Assembly: GCF_013141715.1 (NCBI RefSeq)
Contig: NZ_WHOA01000041.1
Span: 1 to 64,000, forward strand
DNA from: Paenibacillus phytorum
Lineage (GTDB): Bacteria; Bacillota; Bacilli; Paenibacillales; NBRC-103111
Reading direction: 5' to 3'
DNA length: 64,000 nucleotides
Below the pieces are notes generated by a model. That model made no database searches, was not told where the DNA came from, and saw only the letters and a program-made list of their open reading frames with translations. Shown here one piece after another: positions 28,130-37,014 of this stretch; position 1 is the stretch's first letter, and every line of letters begins with the position of its first letter. The position numbers were made by a program, and so were the translations under genes.

Positions 28130-28903
28130 CTATTTGTCGCTGATCAGCACTTCAATGCCGAGCGCCTCAATCTTATCGATCCATTCCTTCGAGCAGCCCG
28201 GATCGGTAATGAGCATCGAGATTTCCTCGAGCTTGGATACTTTGGCGAACGTAGACATACCGAATTTGGAATGATCCGCTACCAGAATGGATTCCTCGGC
28301 TCGCTGCATCATTTTTCGCGAAATGATGGCTTCAGCCAAATGGAAGTCGGTAATCCCGTCCACGAGTGAGATGCCTCCAACCGAGATAAACGCTTTGTTC
28401 ACTTTAAATTGATCCAGCATCTGATCCGTCAATGAGCCTGTTGCAGCTTGATACTCGACGTTCACTTCCCCGCCTGCGAAGATAATTCTTCCCCGGAACG
28501 TTTCCATGGCCAGATTGAGAATCGGGACCGAATGGGTAATCAAGGTTACACTCAGACGATCCTTCAGGTATGGCAAAATTTCAATCGTCGTGGTGCCGTT
28601 ATCCAGCATGATCGTTTCACCGTCTTGGACCAAAGAGGCAGCCAGCTTGCCGATCGCTGTTTTCTCTGACTTCATCATTTGGGTCCGCTTGAGAAAGGGA
28701 GGCTCAACAAGCTCCATGCGCATTTTGACAGCGCCTCCGTACACTTTGCGAAGCTTGCCTTCCTTCTCTAGCCGATCTAAGTCCCGCCGCACCGTTTCCG
28801 TAGAGACGTTAAGCATCTCAGACAGGTGATGCACCTGCACTTTCCCTTCCATCTCCAAATGGTTCAGGATGGTCATCCTGCGATCTTCGTATGTTAATGA
28901 CAT
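28130..28903 (-). CDS. DeoR/GlpR-family transcriptional regulator
   Basis: The 257-residue protein has an N-terminal DeoR winged HTH (VQVHHLSEMLNVSTETVRRD LDRLEKEG region, then LRKVYGGAV) and a C-terminal DeoRC sugar-phosphate sensor (MLDNGTTTIEILPYL, ISVGGISLVDGITDF, VADHSKFG). ATG at 28903 has AGGAGG 5 nt upstream, itself attached to a conserved hairpin leader. The regulator responds to phosphorylated sugars and typically represses. It lies between the ABC importer and the DUF4091 gene, either of which it may control. Confidence 0.9.
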   Translation of the reverse strand: MSLTYEDRRMTILNHLEMEGKVQVHHLSEMLNVSTETVRRDLDRLEKEGKLRKVYGGAVKMRMELVEPPFLKRTQMMKSEKTAIGKLAASLVQDGETIMLDNGTTTIEILPYLKDRLSVTLITHSVPILNLAMETFRGRIIFAGGEVNVEYQAATGSLTDQMLDQFKVNKAFISVGGISLVDGITDFHLAEAIISRKMMQRAEESILVADHSKFGMSTFAKVSKLEEISMLITDPGCSKEWIDKIEALGIEVLISDK

Positions 28904-28915
28904 AATGGCCTCCTA

Positions 28916-28955
28916 AGAGTTTTCCGTAAGGAAAACTGGCATCGTAAGCATCAGC
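28916..28955 (-). promoter_or_regulatory. Hairpin leader element upstream of the DeoR gene (copy 2)
   Basis: Minus strand: GCTTACGATGCC, hairpin AGTTTTCC-TTAC-GGAAAACT, then CTTAGGAGG leading directly to the start codon at 28903. The loop and stem bases vary from the other copies while the pairing is kept. A half-copy (GCTTACGATGTC, plus strand) lies at about 29019-29030. Confidence 0.65.
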
Positions 28956-29048
28956 TATTGACCGATGATATCCACATGGTGATGTTTCCTGTTGTTTTCA
29001 TCCAGTTTATAAGGTGGCGCTTACGATGTCAACGGAACGGCTTCATCC

Positions 29049-30698
29049 TTAAGCTAGCGAAGCAATAAGTTGATTGATCTGCTCACGCTTCTTGATAATC
29101 CAGTCGGGTTCATGCGGATAATCGCCGAATGTTAATGGCACAGCAAGATCTTCTTCCATCATAGCAATCGTTTTCTCGCGACCAATCAAACCTTCTAACA
29201 TTTCAAGCGCCCTTACATCTTGCAAAGCTTCATAAAATACAACCATTCGAATAGATTCGACGGGTCCCGTTTCTCCTGGATATACAAGAAAGGCATCCCC
29301 AGATGGAAAAGCTCGATCTGCATCCGTTTGGACAAATGGATTCACCATTTTACGCGCATATTGCGAGTACCAGAAGTTATACCCCCAATGTAAAAATCCT
29401 CGTATATCAAATTTATATAACTGGAATCCAATGATCCGATTTCTCTCCGAAGGAAAGGCAAAGAATCGATTCGACACTTTTTTGTACTGCGCACAGCAAT
29501 AATAAGTCCAGAGGTTATCCACGCCGCGGCTAATAAAGGAATCGATATGATTGTTGGCCACCACTGGCGTGTTCACAAGGCCATGCCCGTAAAATTCATA
29601 GTCCGAAAGTGCATCGAACGTAGGATAGCCTTGAAGGAACTGGCTCAACCGGCTACTTGCTGCTCGATACGATTCCAAATTGTCCAAGGTCGGTTCGTCC
29701 GAAACGTGGAAAAATACGCGAGCCTGAATGCCCTGCTTTTTGATAAACTGATCCAATTCAGGTAAAAACGCCTCTAGGAACTGGCCATATTCTTCTCCAG
29801 TTGCATCTGTTTCCCATCCAAATATTCGCTTCAGCTGCCCCTTATCCGTTGCCATGATTTTGGGAGCAAACTGTGCCCCCCATTGCGTAAATAAATGAGA
29901 AAACTCATAATATTCAACCCCGCAGCGTTCTCCAAGTGCTATCCATCTCTCCAGTAAGCGAAAATCAAATCGGTACCCATTCTCATCCCGCTCTACTTCA
30001 ACCAACTGCACAGTAGTCCGCTCACCACCAACTTCTGTATCCAATGGAGGCGTGAATAATGGTGTTAAAATCATATTGATTCCTTGTTTGACAGCAGTTT
30101 GAACATATTGCTCAATAAGTGTCCAATGCTCTTCGCTGAAGACATTCACATTGTAATGGTTGGCCAAACAATCCGTATGAAACCATTCGGTTCGAATCAA
30201 CCTTTGCTTGGGCAAAGAACCGCTTAGTACTTGCAAATCGATGCGTTCTGAACCCATCCGATTGCCATCAGCAGATAGCAAAATCACATCAATTGGATAC
30301 ACACCCTCACAATGTTGATTTTTGAGATCCACCGTTATCCATAGAGAGCTCCAGCTCCCAGGTAAAGCCACCTCACCATGGACATCCAAAGGCATCAACG
30401 GATCAGGATACAGTCCCGGTTGATCACTGATGACATAATCATCATGATCGCCATAACATGCTAATTCACTTGGCACCAACCCTACTTTTCTAACCGTAAT
30501 TGAATCGGAAAGTAGTGACTCGATTGTGACTCGTATCCCTTTGACAAGCTGCTCCGATCGATAGGCTACCTGAAAAGAGAAAATCTCATTGCTGAATGTT
30601 GTTGCTCGTTCAAGGAAATAACGGGAATCCAGTTCACTATGAGCGATTACTTTAGCCAAAGAATTCAAACATCGTAATTCAATCTTTTTATCAGACAT
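29049..30698 (-). CDS. DUF4091 domain-containing protein
   Basis: The 549-residue protein matches DUF4091-type, glycoside-hydrolase-like proteins. It has an N-terminal beta region, a TIM-barrel-like middle (EYYEFSHLFTQWG, VFFHVSDEP) and the C-terminal DUF4091 hallmark GFLHWGYNFWYSQYARKMVNP plus EALQDVRALEMLE. ATG at 30698 follows AGGAGA. There is no signal peptide, so it acts inside the cell, probably on imported glycans. It is divergent from a metallophosphoesterase gene and preceded by a hairpin with a T-run in its leader. Confidence 0.85.
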   Translation of the reverse strand: MSDKKIELRCLNSLAKVIAHSELDSRYFLERATTFSNEIFSFQVAYRSEQLVKGIRVTIESLLSDSITVRKVGLVPSELACYGDHDDYVISDQPGLYPDPLMPLDVHGEVALPGSWSSLWITVDLKNQHCEGVYPIDVILLSADGNRMGSERIDLQVLSGSLPKQRLIRTEWFHTDCLANHYNVNVFSEEHWTLIEQYVQTAVKQGINMILTPLFTPPLDTEVGGERTTVQLVEVERDENGYRFDFRLLERWIALGERCGVEYYEFSHLFTQWGAQFAPKIMATDKGQLKRIFGWETDATGEEYGQFLEAFLPELDQFIKKQGIQARVFFHVSDEPTLDNLESYRAASSRLSQFLQGYPTFDALSDYEFYGHGLVNTPVVANNHIDSFISRGVDNLWTYYCCAQYKKVSNRFFAFPSERNRIIGFQLYKFDIRGFLHWGYNFWYSQYARKMVNPFVQTDADRAFPSGDAFLVYPGETGPVESIRMVVFYEALQDVRALEMLEGLIGREKTIAMMEEDLAVPLTFGDYPHEPDWIIKKREQINQLIASLA

Positions 30699-30803
30699 GA
30701 TGTAGTCTCCTCTTACTTACATTTAATATGTTGTTTGATTATAAAGATAAGGTTGTTACTCCGTACCGTATATCGGCATTTCTTGCTTAATCGCTCTTTT
30801 TTG

Positions 30804-30847
30804 TGAAAAAAACCGTCCCCCCGAGCACTACAGTCGAAAACGGTTTC
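30804..30847 (-). terminator. Hairpin with T-run in the leader of the DUF4091 gene
   Basis: On the minus strand AAACCGT pairs with ACGGTTT and a T-run follows. No minus-strand gene ends here; the hairpin sits between the probable promoter and the start at 30698. It could be an attenuator or a leftover terminator. Confidence 0.5.
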
Positions 30848-30885
30848 ATTCTTGCTTTCAATCATTTTATCAAAAAATTTCTTCA

Positions 30886-30914
30886 TTGACAGCAGTGCAA
30901 ACCAGCGATACAAT
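30886..30914 (+). promoter_or_regulatory. Sigma-A promoter for the metallophosphoesterase operon
   Basis: TTGACA (30886-30891), a 17-nt spacer and TACAAT (30909-30914) form a near-consensus promoter about 75 nt upstream of the GTG start at 30991. A minus-strand candidate (CTGTCA, 17 nt, TAAAAT) for the DUF4091 gene overlaps it. Confidence 0.65.
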
Positions 30915-30990
30915 AGCCAACAAACAACATTATATCATAAAGAAACAACATGAATACTACAAAAATACAACTTATAGGGGGACATTTATC

Positions 30991-31935
30991 GTGCAGCATC
31001 CGCTTGCCTTTCGCGAAGATCGAACTTTTACCATCGTCCAGTTCACCGATTTACATTGGGAAAATGGTGAGGATGAAGATCAGCAAACACGTCGTCTAAT
31101 GGAAGAAGTGCTAGACACTGAGCATCCTGACCTTGTCGTATTTACTGGCGACGTCATTTATACAGGGGCATCCGGTGAACCTGTTTGCAAGCATCCGCAC
31201 CAAGCGTTTCGCGATGCCGTTCACACGGCCGAATCTCGCGGTATTCCATGGGCCGTTGTGTTCGGCAACCACGATACAGAAGCTACCATCACTAGAGAAG
31301 AACTTATGAATACAGTGCTGGAGCATTCCCATACCGTTACCCAGCGTGGACCAGAAGAAATTAACGGTGTTGGCAATTATACATTATCCATTTCCGGTCC
31401 AGATGGTCAAACCGCTGCTGCTCTGTACTTCTTTGATTCCGGGGATCGCTCTGTGCTGCCGCATATCCAAGGTTATGATTGGATTCGCAGCAATCAGATC
31501 GACTGGTACAGGGAGGAATCCCGTAAGCTCCAATCGAGCATCGGGGAGCAGGCATACCCTGCCTTGGCTTTCTTTCACATCCCGCTTCCAGAGTATAAAC
31601 AAGTTTGGGACAATGAGACCTGCTACGGCAACAAGTTTGAAAATGTCTGCTGCTCTCCCGTCAATTCAGGACTATTTACAGCCATGGTAGAAATGGGCGA
31701 TGTCATGGGAACCTTCTGCGGCCATGACCACGTCAACGATTATTGGGGCGAGCTTCACGGAGTACGTCTCTGCTATGGAAGAGCAACAGGTTACAATACC
31801 TATGGCAAAGAAGACTTCCCTCGTGGTGCCAGAATGATTCGACTCCGCGAAGGCGAGCGTTCTTTCGAATCCTGGCTGCGACTGGCTGACGGCACGGTAA
31901 TCATCGATCAACCCGAACACAACCCCAACGTTTAA
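30991..31935 (+). CDS. Calcineurin-type metallophosphoesterase
   Basis: The 314-residue protein shows the full metallophosphoesterase signature: VQFTDLHW, VVFTGDVIY, VVFGNHDTE, and FCGHDHVNDY near the C-terminus. These residues bind two metal ions and hydrolyse phosphate esters. GTG at 30991 follows AGGGGG with about 9 nt spacing; a TTG at 30886 lies within the promoter and is rejected. It resembles Dcr2-like phosphatases. The gene is 27 nt upstream of a DMT transporter, probably co-transcribed. Confidence 0.88.
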   Translation: MQHPLAFREDRTFTIVQFTDLHWENGEDEDQQTRRLMEEVLDTEHPDLVVFTGDVIYTGASGEPVCKHPHQAFRDAVHTAESRGIPWAVVFGNHDTEATITREELMNTVLEHSHTVTQRGPEEINGVGNYTLSISGPDGQTAAALYFFDSGDRSVLPHIQGYDWIRSNQIDWYREESRKLQSSIGEQAYPALAFFHIPLPEYKQVWDNETCYGNKFENVCCSPVNSGLFTAMVEMGDVMGTFCGHDHVNDYWGELHGVRLCYGRATGYNTYGKEDFPRGARMIRLREGERSFESWLRLADGTVIIDQPEHNPNV

Positions 31936-31962
31936 CTTCTCTCAAGGTTTGGAGATGATCGT

Positions 31963-32814
31963 TTGTTTATTGTTTCAATTTTGCTAGTCGTAGCTTCAGG
32001 TCTTACGCACGCGGTCTGGAGCTTATTCACCAAAAGAAGCCAGAATAAAAGCGTCTTCCTATGGTCCATCATGATGGTAACCACAATCGGACTTCTTCCT
32101 TATTTAATCAGAGAACTATGGCTTAACCCTTTATCCCTACAAGCCTACGGATTCTTACTTTTATCTGCGTGTTTGCAAAGCGTCTACTCCCTGTTGTTGG
32201 CACGCACTTACAATATGGGCGACCTCTCCCAGGTGTATCCGATTATGCGAGGCACCAGCACGCTCTTCATTCCCATTGGCAGCGTCTTGTTCCTTCGTGA
32301 ATCCTTATCGATATACGGTTGGATAGGTCTGCTCTGCATGGTCTTCGGTTTCATTTGGCTTAGCGGTATTTTCACCCGTAAAAAGGCATCCGCCGGAACT
32401 GTCAAACCATTCCTTATGGCCCTTAGTGTCGGCCTATGTACGACATGCTACGTTTTTGTTGATCGCATCAATCTTCAGCATGTCTCAGCTATCTCTTTAT
32501 TAGAGGTTACGAATATCGGTTTCATGGCTGCACTGACGCCAATAGTACTCGCTTCTAAACAACTTCGCGTCGAGTGGAAGCTGAACGCCAAGATCATTTT
32601 ACTGGGTGCTATCCTCAATCCAGGATCTTATTTGTTATTTTTGATCGCCATGAAATATGCCCCTGTCGCCCATATCTCACCAATTCGTGAGATTGGCACT
32701 GTCTTTGCTACAATTCTGGGCATTGTTGTACTCAAAGAAAAGCAAGGCACACTAAGAATTATTTGCTCGGTTCTTATCTTGATCGGCATTCTGATCATTA
32801 GCTTTTTTGGCTAA
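31963..32814 (+). CDS. EamA/DMT-family transporter
   Basis: The 283-residue protein has ten predicted membrane helices in two EamA-type halves (HAVWSLFTKRSQNKSVF in the first, PVAHISPIREIGTVFATILG in the second). The family exports or exchanges small metabolites. The TTG start at 31963 has GGAG 8 nt upstream. Its position in the metallophosphoesterase operon suggests it moves a product of that enzyme or a related metabolite, but substrate is unknown. Confidence 0.85.
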   Translation: MFIVSILLVVASGLTHAVWSLFTKRSQNKSVFLWSIMMVTTIGLLPYLIRELWLNPLSLQAYGFLLLSACLQSVYSLLLARTYNMGDLSQVYPIMRGTSTLFIPIGSVLFLRESLSIYGWIGLLCMVFGFIWLSGIFTRKKASAGTVKPFLMALSVGLCTTCYVFVDRINLQHVSAISLLEVTNIGFMAALTPIVLASKQLRVEWKLNAKIILLGAILNPGSYLLFLIAMKYAPVAHISPIREIGTVFATILGIVVLKEKQGTLRIICSVLILIGILIISFFG

Positions 32815-32852
32815 ACAAGGGGTACTCCCCTTGCTTCACGCCACTTTTTTTG
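32815..32852 (+). terminator. Possible terminator after the DMT transporter gene
   Basis: CAAGGGG and CCCCTTG form a 7-bp hairpin 3 nt after the stop codon, but the T-run comes about a dozen bases later, so it is a weak candidate. Confidence 0.4.
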
Positions 32853-32863
32853 TTAAGATACAG

Positions 32864-32880
32864 AACGAACGTTCAGTATT
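32864..32880 (+). promoter_or_regulatory. Operator of the first TetR cassette (site 1)
   Basis: AACGAACGTTCAGTATT contains the GAACGTTC palindrome and recurs exactly, all 17 bp, at 33560-33576. Site 1 precedes the TetR gene by about 60 nt. Confidence 0.7.
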
Positions 32881-32939
32881 ATTAATGTATTCAATTCAAT
32901 AAGGCGTTCTAATACTCAATTGAATCGGAGTCGAGACAT

Positions 32940-33539
32940 ATGAACAAAAAGCAGTTGCAAAGCGAGCAGACCAAAAAACGTGTTGCCGACGCTGCAAGAG
33001 CCCTGTTTGTTCAAAAAGGGTACAAAGCCACTTCCATTGAAGATATTGTGGAGGCAACCGCGAGCAGCAAGGGGAACATTTATTATCATTTTAAGAGCAA
33101 GGAAGGCTTGTTTCTCTATTTACTTGATGAATGGGAACGGGATTGGGAGCATAAATGGAGCCTAAAAGAGGCGCTCTACCCAACAACAACAGATAAACTG
33201 TACGGGCTTGCAGAGCAGCTTGTTCGTGAAGACTTAAACCATCCTCTTACCAAAGCAGCTGATGAATTTTTCAGCAATCAGGAAAATGCTACTGAAGTCG
33301 AAGAACGAATTACGGCGATGATCACTGGACATCTTAAGTTCAACGAAAAGTTGTTCCAACAAGGAATTGATAACGGTGAATTTAAGCAAAATGATGTGGA
33401 AAGTCTGGCTATTATTCTAGAAAGCTTGATTATTGGGCTTAGTCAGATGTCTCGAAGAACCAATTTGGAGGATGCGCTCGCTTTATATAAAACAACAATT
33501 CATGTCTTTCTTTATGGGATTGCTCAAGAAAAGAGATAG
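32940..33539 (+). CDS. TetR/AcrR-family repressor
   Basis: The 199-residue protein has an N-terminal TetR HTH (FVQKGYKATSIEDIVEATAS and GNIYYHFKSKEGLFLYLLDE) and a C-terminal ligand domain with the QacR/YfiR-like pattern. ATG at 32940 is the only good start. It sits between two identical operator-like sequences and just upstream of an MFS exporter, so it most likely represses both itself and the exporter until a drug-like ligand binds. Confidence 0.9.
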   Translation: MNKKQLQSEQTKKRVADAARALFVQKGYKATSIEDIVEATASSKGNIYYHFKSKEGLFLYLLDEWERDWEHKWSLKEALYPTTTDKLYGLAEQLVREDLNHPLTKAADEFFSNQENATEVEERITAMITGHLKFNEKLFQQGIDNGEFKQNDVESLAIILESLIIGLSQMSRRTNLEDALALYKTTIHVFLYGIAQEKR

Positions 33540-33559
33540 TCCCCTTCGGATTAATACAA

Positions 33560-33576
33560 AACGAACGTTCAGTATT
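33560..33576 (+). promoter_or_regulatory. Operator of the first TetR cassette (site 2)
   Basis: An exact 17-bp copy of site 1 (AACGAACGTTCAGTATT), about 40 nt before the MFS gene, suggests the exporter has its own TetR-controlled promoter. Confidence 0.7.
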
Positions 33577-33617
33577 GTTTGTTTTAAACCCATTACAAAA
33601 CTTTGGAGGGCCTTCGA

Positions 33618-34820
33618 ATGCCTTTACTACTAAGAAACAGAGGGGCTGTCCTGCTCCTCATATTTAATATATTTCTCGTCTTTACAGGCGTCGGTCTTGT
33701 CGTTCCCATTATGCCCACCTATATGACGGAGCTTCATGTAAGCGGAAGTCTGATGGGATTGCTAGTTGCCTCTTTCTCACTCACCCAGCTTATCTTTTCA
33801 CCTTTAGCCGGCAGGTTATCCGATTCTCTTGGTCGGAAAAGGATTATTGTGGCTGGCATGATTCTGTTCGCCCTCTCAGAGTGGCTCTTCGGTGCCGCTA
33901 GCACTCCTCTACTCATGTTCGTTTCTCGAATGCTTGGAGGAATCGGCGCGGCGCTCATTATGCCTGCGGTGATGGCCTATGCAGCAGATGTTACCTCTGT
34001 CGAAGAGAGAGGTAAAGGTATGGGATTCATTAATGCTGCAATCACAACGGGGTTTATTATTGGTCCCGGCATAGGTGGGTTTCTAGCTGAATATGGGATT
34101 CGTGTCCCCTTCTACTCGGCTGCGGTCGCCGGCGCTATTGCTGCTGTCCTTACATTTCTTGTTCTGCCTGAATCAAGAACAGCAGAGAAACTCACAAGCT
34201 CCACGCCTGTCCTAATGAAGAAACAAAGTCTTATTACGCAGCTGGTACATTCCTACCGAGAGCCTTACTTCTTGAGCTTGATCATTGTGTTTGTCATGTC
34301 CTTCGGTCTGTCGAACTATGAACAGATATTCGGACTTTTCGTCGATCATAAATTCGGCTTCACACCGAAAGACATCGCTATTATCATCACGTTCGGATCC
34401 ATAGCTGGCGCTGTGGTGCAAGTAACCATTTTCGGATGGATATTAAATCGGTTTGGAGAGAAGCGAGTCATCTCCTTCTGTTTGATCATTGCAGGTCTGT
34501 TCGTATTGTTAACGCTTTTTGTGAACAGCTACTTTTTGATTATCACGGTTACTTTCATCGTGTTTTTGTCCATCGACATTTTACGACCGGCAATCGGCAC
34601 TCAGATGTCCAAAATGGCACATGAGCAGCAAGGGTATGTGGCAGGCCTGAACTCGGCTTTCACAAGTCTCGGGAATATCGCCGGACCTGTCATCGCAGGC
34701 TTTCTGTTCGATATGAACATTAATTATCCGTACGCAGCCGCAGCCTTCGTTCTCATTCTATGCTTCGTCTTATCGTTACAGGCCGGAAGAGGCATGCAAG
34801 CTGCCTGTGAAAATGCATAA
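33618..34820 (+). CDS. MFS multidrug efflux transporter (12-helix type)
   Basis: The 400-residue protein has twelve predicted helices. Motif A is GRLSDSLGRKRIIVAG and motif C is GPGIGGFLAEYG, the antiporter motif of drug exporters such as NorA, Bmr and TetA. ATG at 33618 has GGAGGG 7 nt upstream. It is controlled by the adjacent TetR regulator, judging by the shared operator. Confidence 0.9.
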   Translation: MPLLLRNRGAVLLLIFNIFLVFTGVGLVVPIMPTYMTELHVSGSLMGLLVASFSLTQLIFSPLAGRLSDSLGRKRIIVAGMILFALSEWLFGAASTPLLMFVSRMLGGIGAALIMPAVMAYAADVTSVEERGKGMGFINAAITTGFIIGPGIGGFLAEYGIRVPFYSAAVAGAIAAVLTFLVLPESRTAEKLTSSTPVLMKKQSLITQLVHSYREPYFLSLIIVFVMSFGLSNYEQIFGLFVDHKFGFTPKDIAIIITFGSIAGAVVQVTIFGWILNRFGEKRVISFCLIIAGLFVLLTLFVNSYFLIITVTFIVFLSIDILRPAIGTQMSKMAHEQQGYVAGLNSAFTSLGNIAGPVIAGFLFDMNINYPYAAAAFVLILCFVLSLQAGRGMQAACENA

Positions 34821-34887
34821 TTATACAGAAAGATCTTACAACAGGATATACATGTATTGACTTTATTCCTTATCCAGCATATTATGA

Positions 34888-34905
34888 TGTCAGTGAGTAC
34901 TGACA
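34888..34905 (+). promoter_or_regulatory. Operator of the second TetR cassette (site 1)
   Basis: TGTCAGTGAGTACTGACA is an inverted repeat (TGTCAGT-N4-ACTGACA) 21 nt before the TetR start, recurring with one change at 35532-35549. Confidence 0.75.
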
Positions 34906-34926
34906 TTGTTGTGGAAGAGGGATCAT

Positions 34927-35514
34927 ATGGACAGCAGCAAGCTTGGAAGCAGCGATAGACTTCTCTTAGCGGCACTCAATTTGATCGCGGCTAAAGGCTA
35001 CAATGGGGTAACCACCCTTGAAATTGCCACGGAAGCAGGTCTTAGTGAGAAGACATTGTTTCGCCAATTCGGCAGTAAACAGAAGCTTCTCGAAGCCGCA
35101 TTTGACCGCTATCATTATGCCGAAGAGATGAAGAAGCTGTTTAGTGAAAAGCTCGTGTGGGATCTGGAGAAGGATCTGCTTCTGGTCAGTAAAACCTACC
35201 ATGAGATTATGAACCGTAATCGCAAATTGATCCAGATCAGTCTCAAAGAAGAAGGCCAACTGCCCGGATTCCGCGAGCGTACGCATAAGCATCCTCTGCA
35301 ATTGCTGGAAATCTTAACGAATTATTTCATCACGATGTCCGAGAAAGGCAAAATGAATCCCGCGAATCCGGAGATGCACGCCTTCTCCTTTATGATGATG
35401 AATTTCGGTGCGTTCATGAACGATCTCGATAGTCATAAAAATTACTCAACCATTTCGTTGGAGCCATTTATTCAAGAGAGCGTAAAGATTTTTGCTAGGG
35501 CCTTACAACCCTAG
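34927..35514 (+). CDS. TetR/AcrR-family repressor
   Basis: The 195-residue protein has an N-terminal HTH (LIAAKGYNGVTTLEIATEAG and EKTLFRQFGSKQKLLEAAF) and a C-terminal ligand-binding domain. ATG at 34927 follows AGAGGGA. Matching 18-bp palindromes lie upstream and downstream of the gene. It is followed by a terminator and a 14-helix exporter and most likely represses both. Confidence 0.9.
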   Translation: MDSSKLGSSDRLLLAALNLIAAKGYNGVTTLEIATEAGLSEKTLFRQFGSKQKLLEAAFDRYHYAEEMKKLFSEKLVWDLEKDLLLVSKTYHEIMNRNRKLIQISLKEEGQLPGFRERTHKHPLQLLEILTNYFITMSEKGKMNPANPEMHAFSFMMMNFGAFMNDLDSHKNYSTISLEPFIQESVKIFARALQP

Positions 35515-35521
35515 TTTTTTT
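35495..35521 (+). terminator. Terminator overlapping the TetR stop codon
   Basis: CTAGGG (35495-35500) pairs with CCCTAG (35509-35514), followed by seven T. The stem includes the stop codon of the regulator. Confidence 0.75.
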
Positions 35522-35531
35522 ATAGACCAAA

Positions 35532-35549
35532 TGTCAGTCAGTACTGACA
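35532..35549 (+). promoter_or_regulatory. Operator of the second TetR cassette (site 2)
   Basis: TGTCAGTCAGTACTGACA differs from site 1 by one base in the spacer and lies 29 nt before the MFS start. Confidence 0.75.
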
Positions 35550-35578
35550 GTCAAATTTTAATAAGGATGTGGTAACGC

Positions 35579-37003
35579 ATGACTACCCAAACTCAAAAAC
35601 CTCAGCAAGTCGGCGACAAATTAATGCGCATTTTGATGTTCACCTTGATTATATCCATGATGAGCGGCATCATGTTCAACATCGTTTTACCTAAGATTAG
35701 TGAAGATTTCTCCCTTACGATTTCCCAGGTTAGCTGGCTTTCTTCTGCCTACATTCTGATCTACGCGATCGGCGCAGTCACCTACGGAAAGCTGGCAGAC
35801 AGCTATAAGCTGAAAAGTTTGGTAACCTTCGGACTCCTATTATTTACGGCCGGGTCTCTTATCGGGCTGACCTCACAAACATTCGGAATGGCGCTAGTCG
35901 GCCGATGTCTGCAAGCATCCGGAGCTGCAGTTATTCCCGCAATTGCGATGATCATACCCTTGCGTTATTTCGCTCCGGAGCGTAGAGGCGCAGCTCTTGG
36001 TATGACCGCGGTAGGATTGGCTTTTGGCAATGCACTCGGGCCTGTTGTCGCTGCATTAATCGTTAGCACGGTACACTGGCGCTGGTTATTCGCTGTACCT
36101 TTGCTTATTTTGGCGACACTCCCTTTTTACCGCAAATATTTAGGAAATGAACAGCCTGGGACAACAGGGAAATTTGACTGGATTGGCGGTAGTCTGTTGG
36201 CCATCACCATAGCCTTATTTCTACTGAGTGTTACGAAGGGAATCTGGCTTTTGTTAGGTGGCTTACTCGCTTTAGGGTTATTCATTGCTCGAATTTGCAC
36301 GGCTGGGGAGCCCTTTATTGCCCCAAAACTCTTTCGAAATAAAAAGTACACACTCGGACTAACCATTTCATTCCTCATCAGCGGCACTTGCTGCTCACTC
36401 TATGTACTCAGTCCTCTGCTATTAGCAAATATTCAGAAGTTGCCATCCGTTTGGATCGGTTTCGCGATGGTCCCTGCAGCTGTTGCTTCTGCTGTATTTG
36501 GACGTAGAGGCGGTAGACTCGCGGATCTAAAAGGCAACTCGTTCGTCGTATATGTGGCTTCAAGCCTACTGCTGGCTTGTTTTATTTTACTCTCCACTTT
36601 TACCGGAGGTTCTCCCCTGCTCATTGCTGTTTTTCTGATTCTCGGCAACGTCGGGCAATCTTTCATTGTCATTGCGTTATCCAACTCGGTTTCAAGAACC
36701 CTGCCTAAGGAACAAGTTGGCGTTGGGATGGGCATGCTGGCGATGGTCAACTTTATTTCGCAAGGGATCGCTATTGGCGTATACAGTAAAATTGTTGATC
36801 TTGGATCCCAAGGCATTACAAACTGGAACCCCTTTTACAGCTATTCATCTGGCTTTATTTTCAGCAATATCTGTTTGGTTATAGCCGCATTGCAACTGGT
36901 TATTCTAGCAATTTACTATCTTTCTTTTGGCAGAAAGATGCAAAAGAAAGCTTTGGTCTTGAAGGAGTCTGAGGCAGCTGCTTTATTGAATAGTTATAAC
37001 TAA
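35579..37003 (+). CDS. MFS drug transporter (14-helix DHA2 type)
   Basis: The 474-residue protein has about 14 predicted helices and DHA2/EmrB-type motifs (YGKLADSYKLKSLVTFG, RCLQASGAAVIPAIAMI, GLAFGNALGPVVAALI). Such transporters exchange protons for drugs, dyes or tetracycline-like compounds. ATG at 35579 follows AAGGATG. It has its own operator-bearing promoter and a strong terminator after it. Confidence 0.9.
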   Translation: MTTQTQKPQQVGDKLMRILMFTLIISMMSGIMFNIVLPKISEDFSLTISQVSWLSSAYILIYAIGAVTYGKLADSYKLKSLVTFGLLLFTAGSLIGLTSQTFGMALVGRCLQASGAAVIPAIAMIIPLRYFAPERRGAALGMTAVGLAFGNALGPVVAALIVSTVHWRWLFAVPLLILATLPFYRKYLGNEQPGTTGKFDWIGGSLLAITIALFLLSVTKGIWLLLGGLLALGLFIARICTAGEPFIAPKLFRNKKYTLGLTISFLISGTCCSLYVLSPLLLANIQKLPSVWIGFAMVPAAVASAVFGRRGGRLADLKGNSFVVYVASSLLLACFILLSTFTGGSPLLIAVFLILGNVGQSFIVIALSNSVSRTLPKEQVGVGMGMLAMVNFISQGIAIGVYSKIVDLGSQGITNWNPFYSYSSGFIFSNICLVIAALQLVILAIYYLSFGRKMQKKALVLKESEAAALLNSYN

Positions 37004-37014
37004 ACGACAGAATC

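Noticed and set aside
30713-30913. A 66-codon minus-strand frame in the leader of the DUF4091 gene
   Set aside because: It runs through the leader hairpin and has no ribosome binding site. It overlaps the divergent promoter region.
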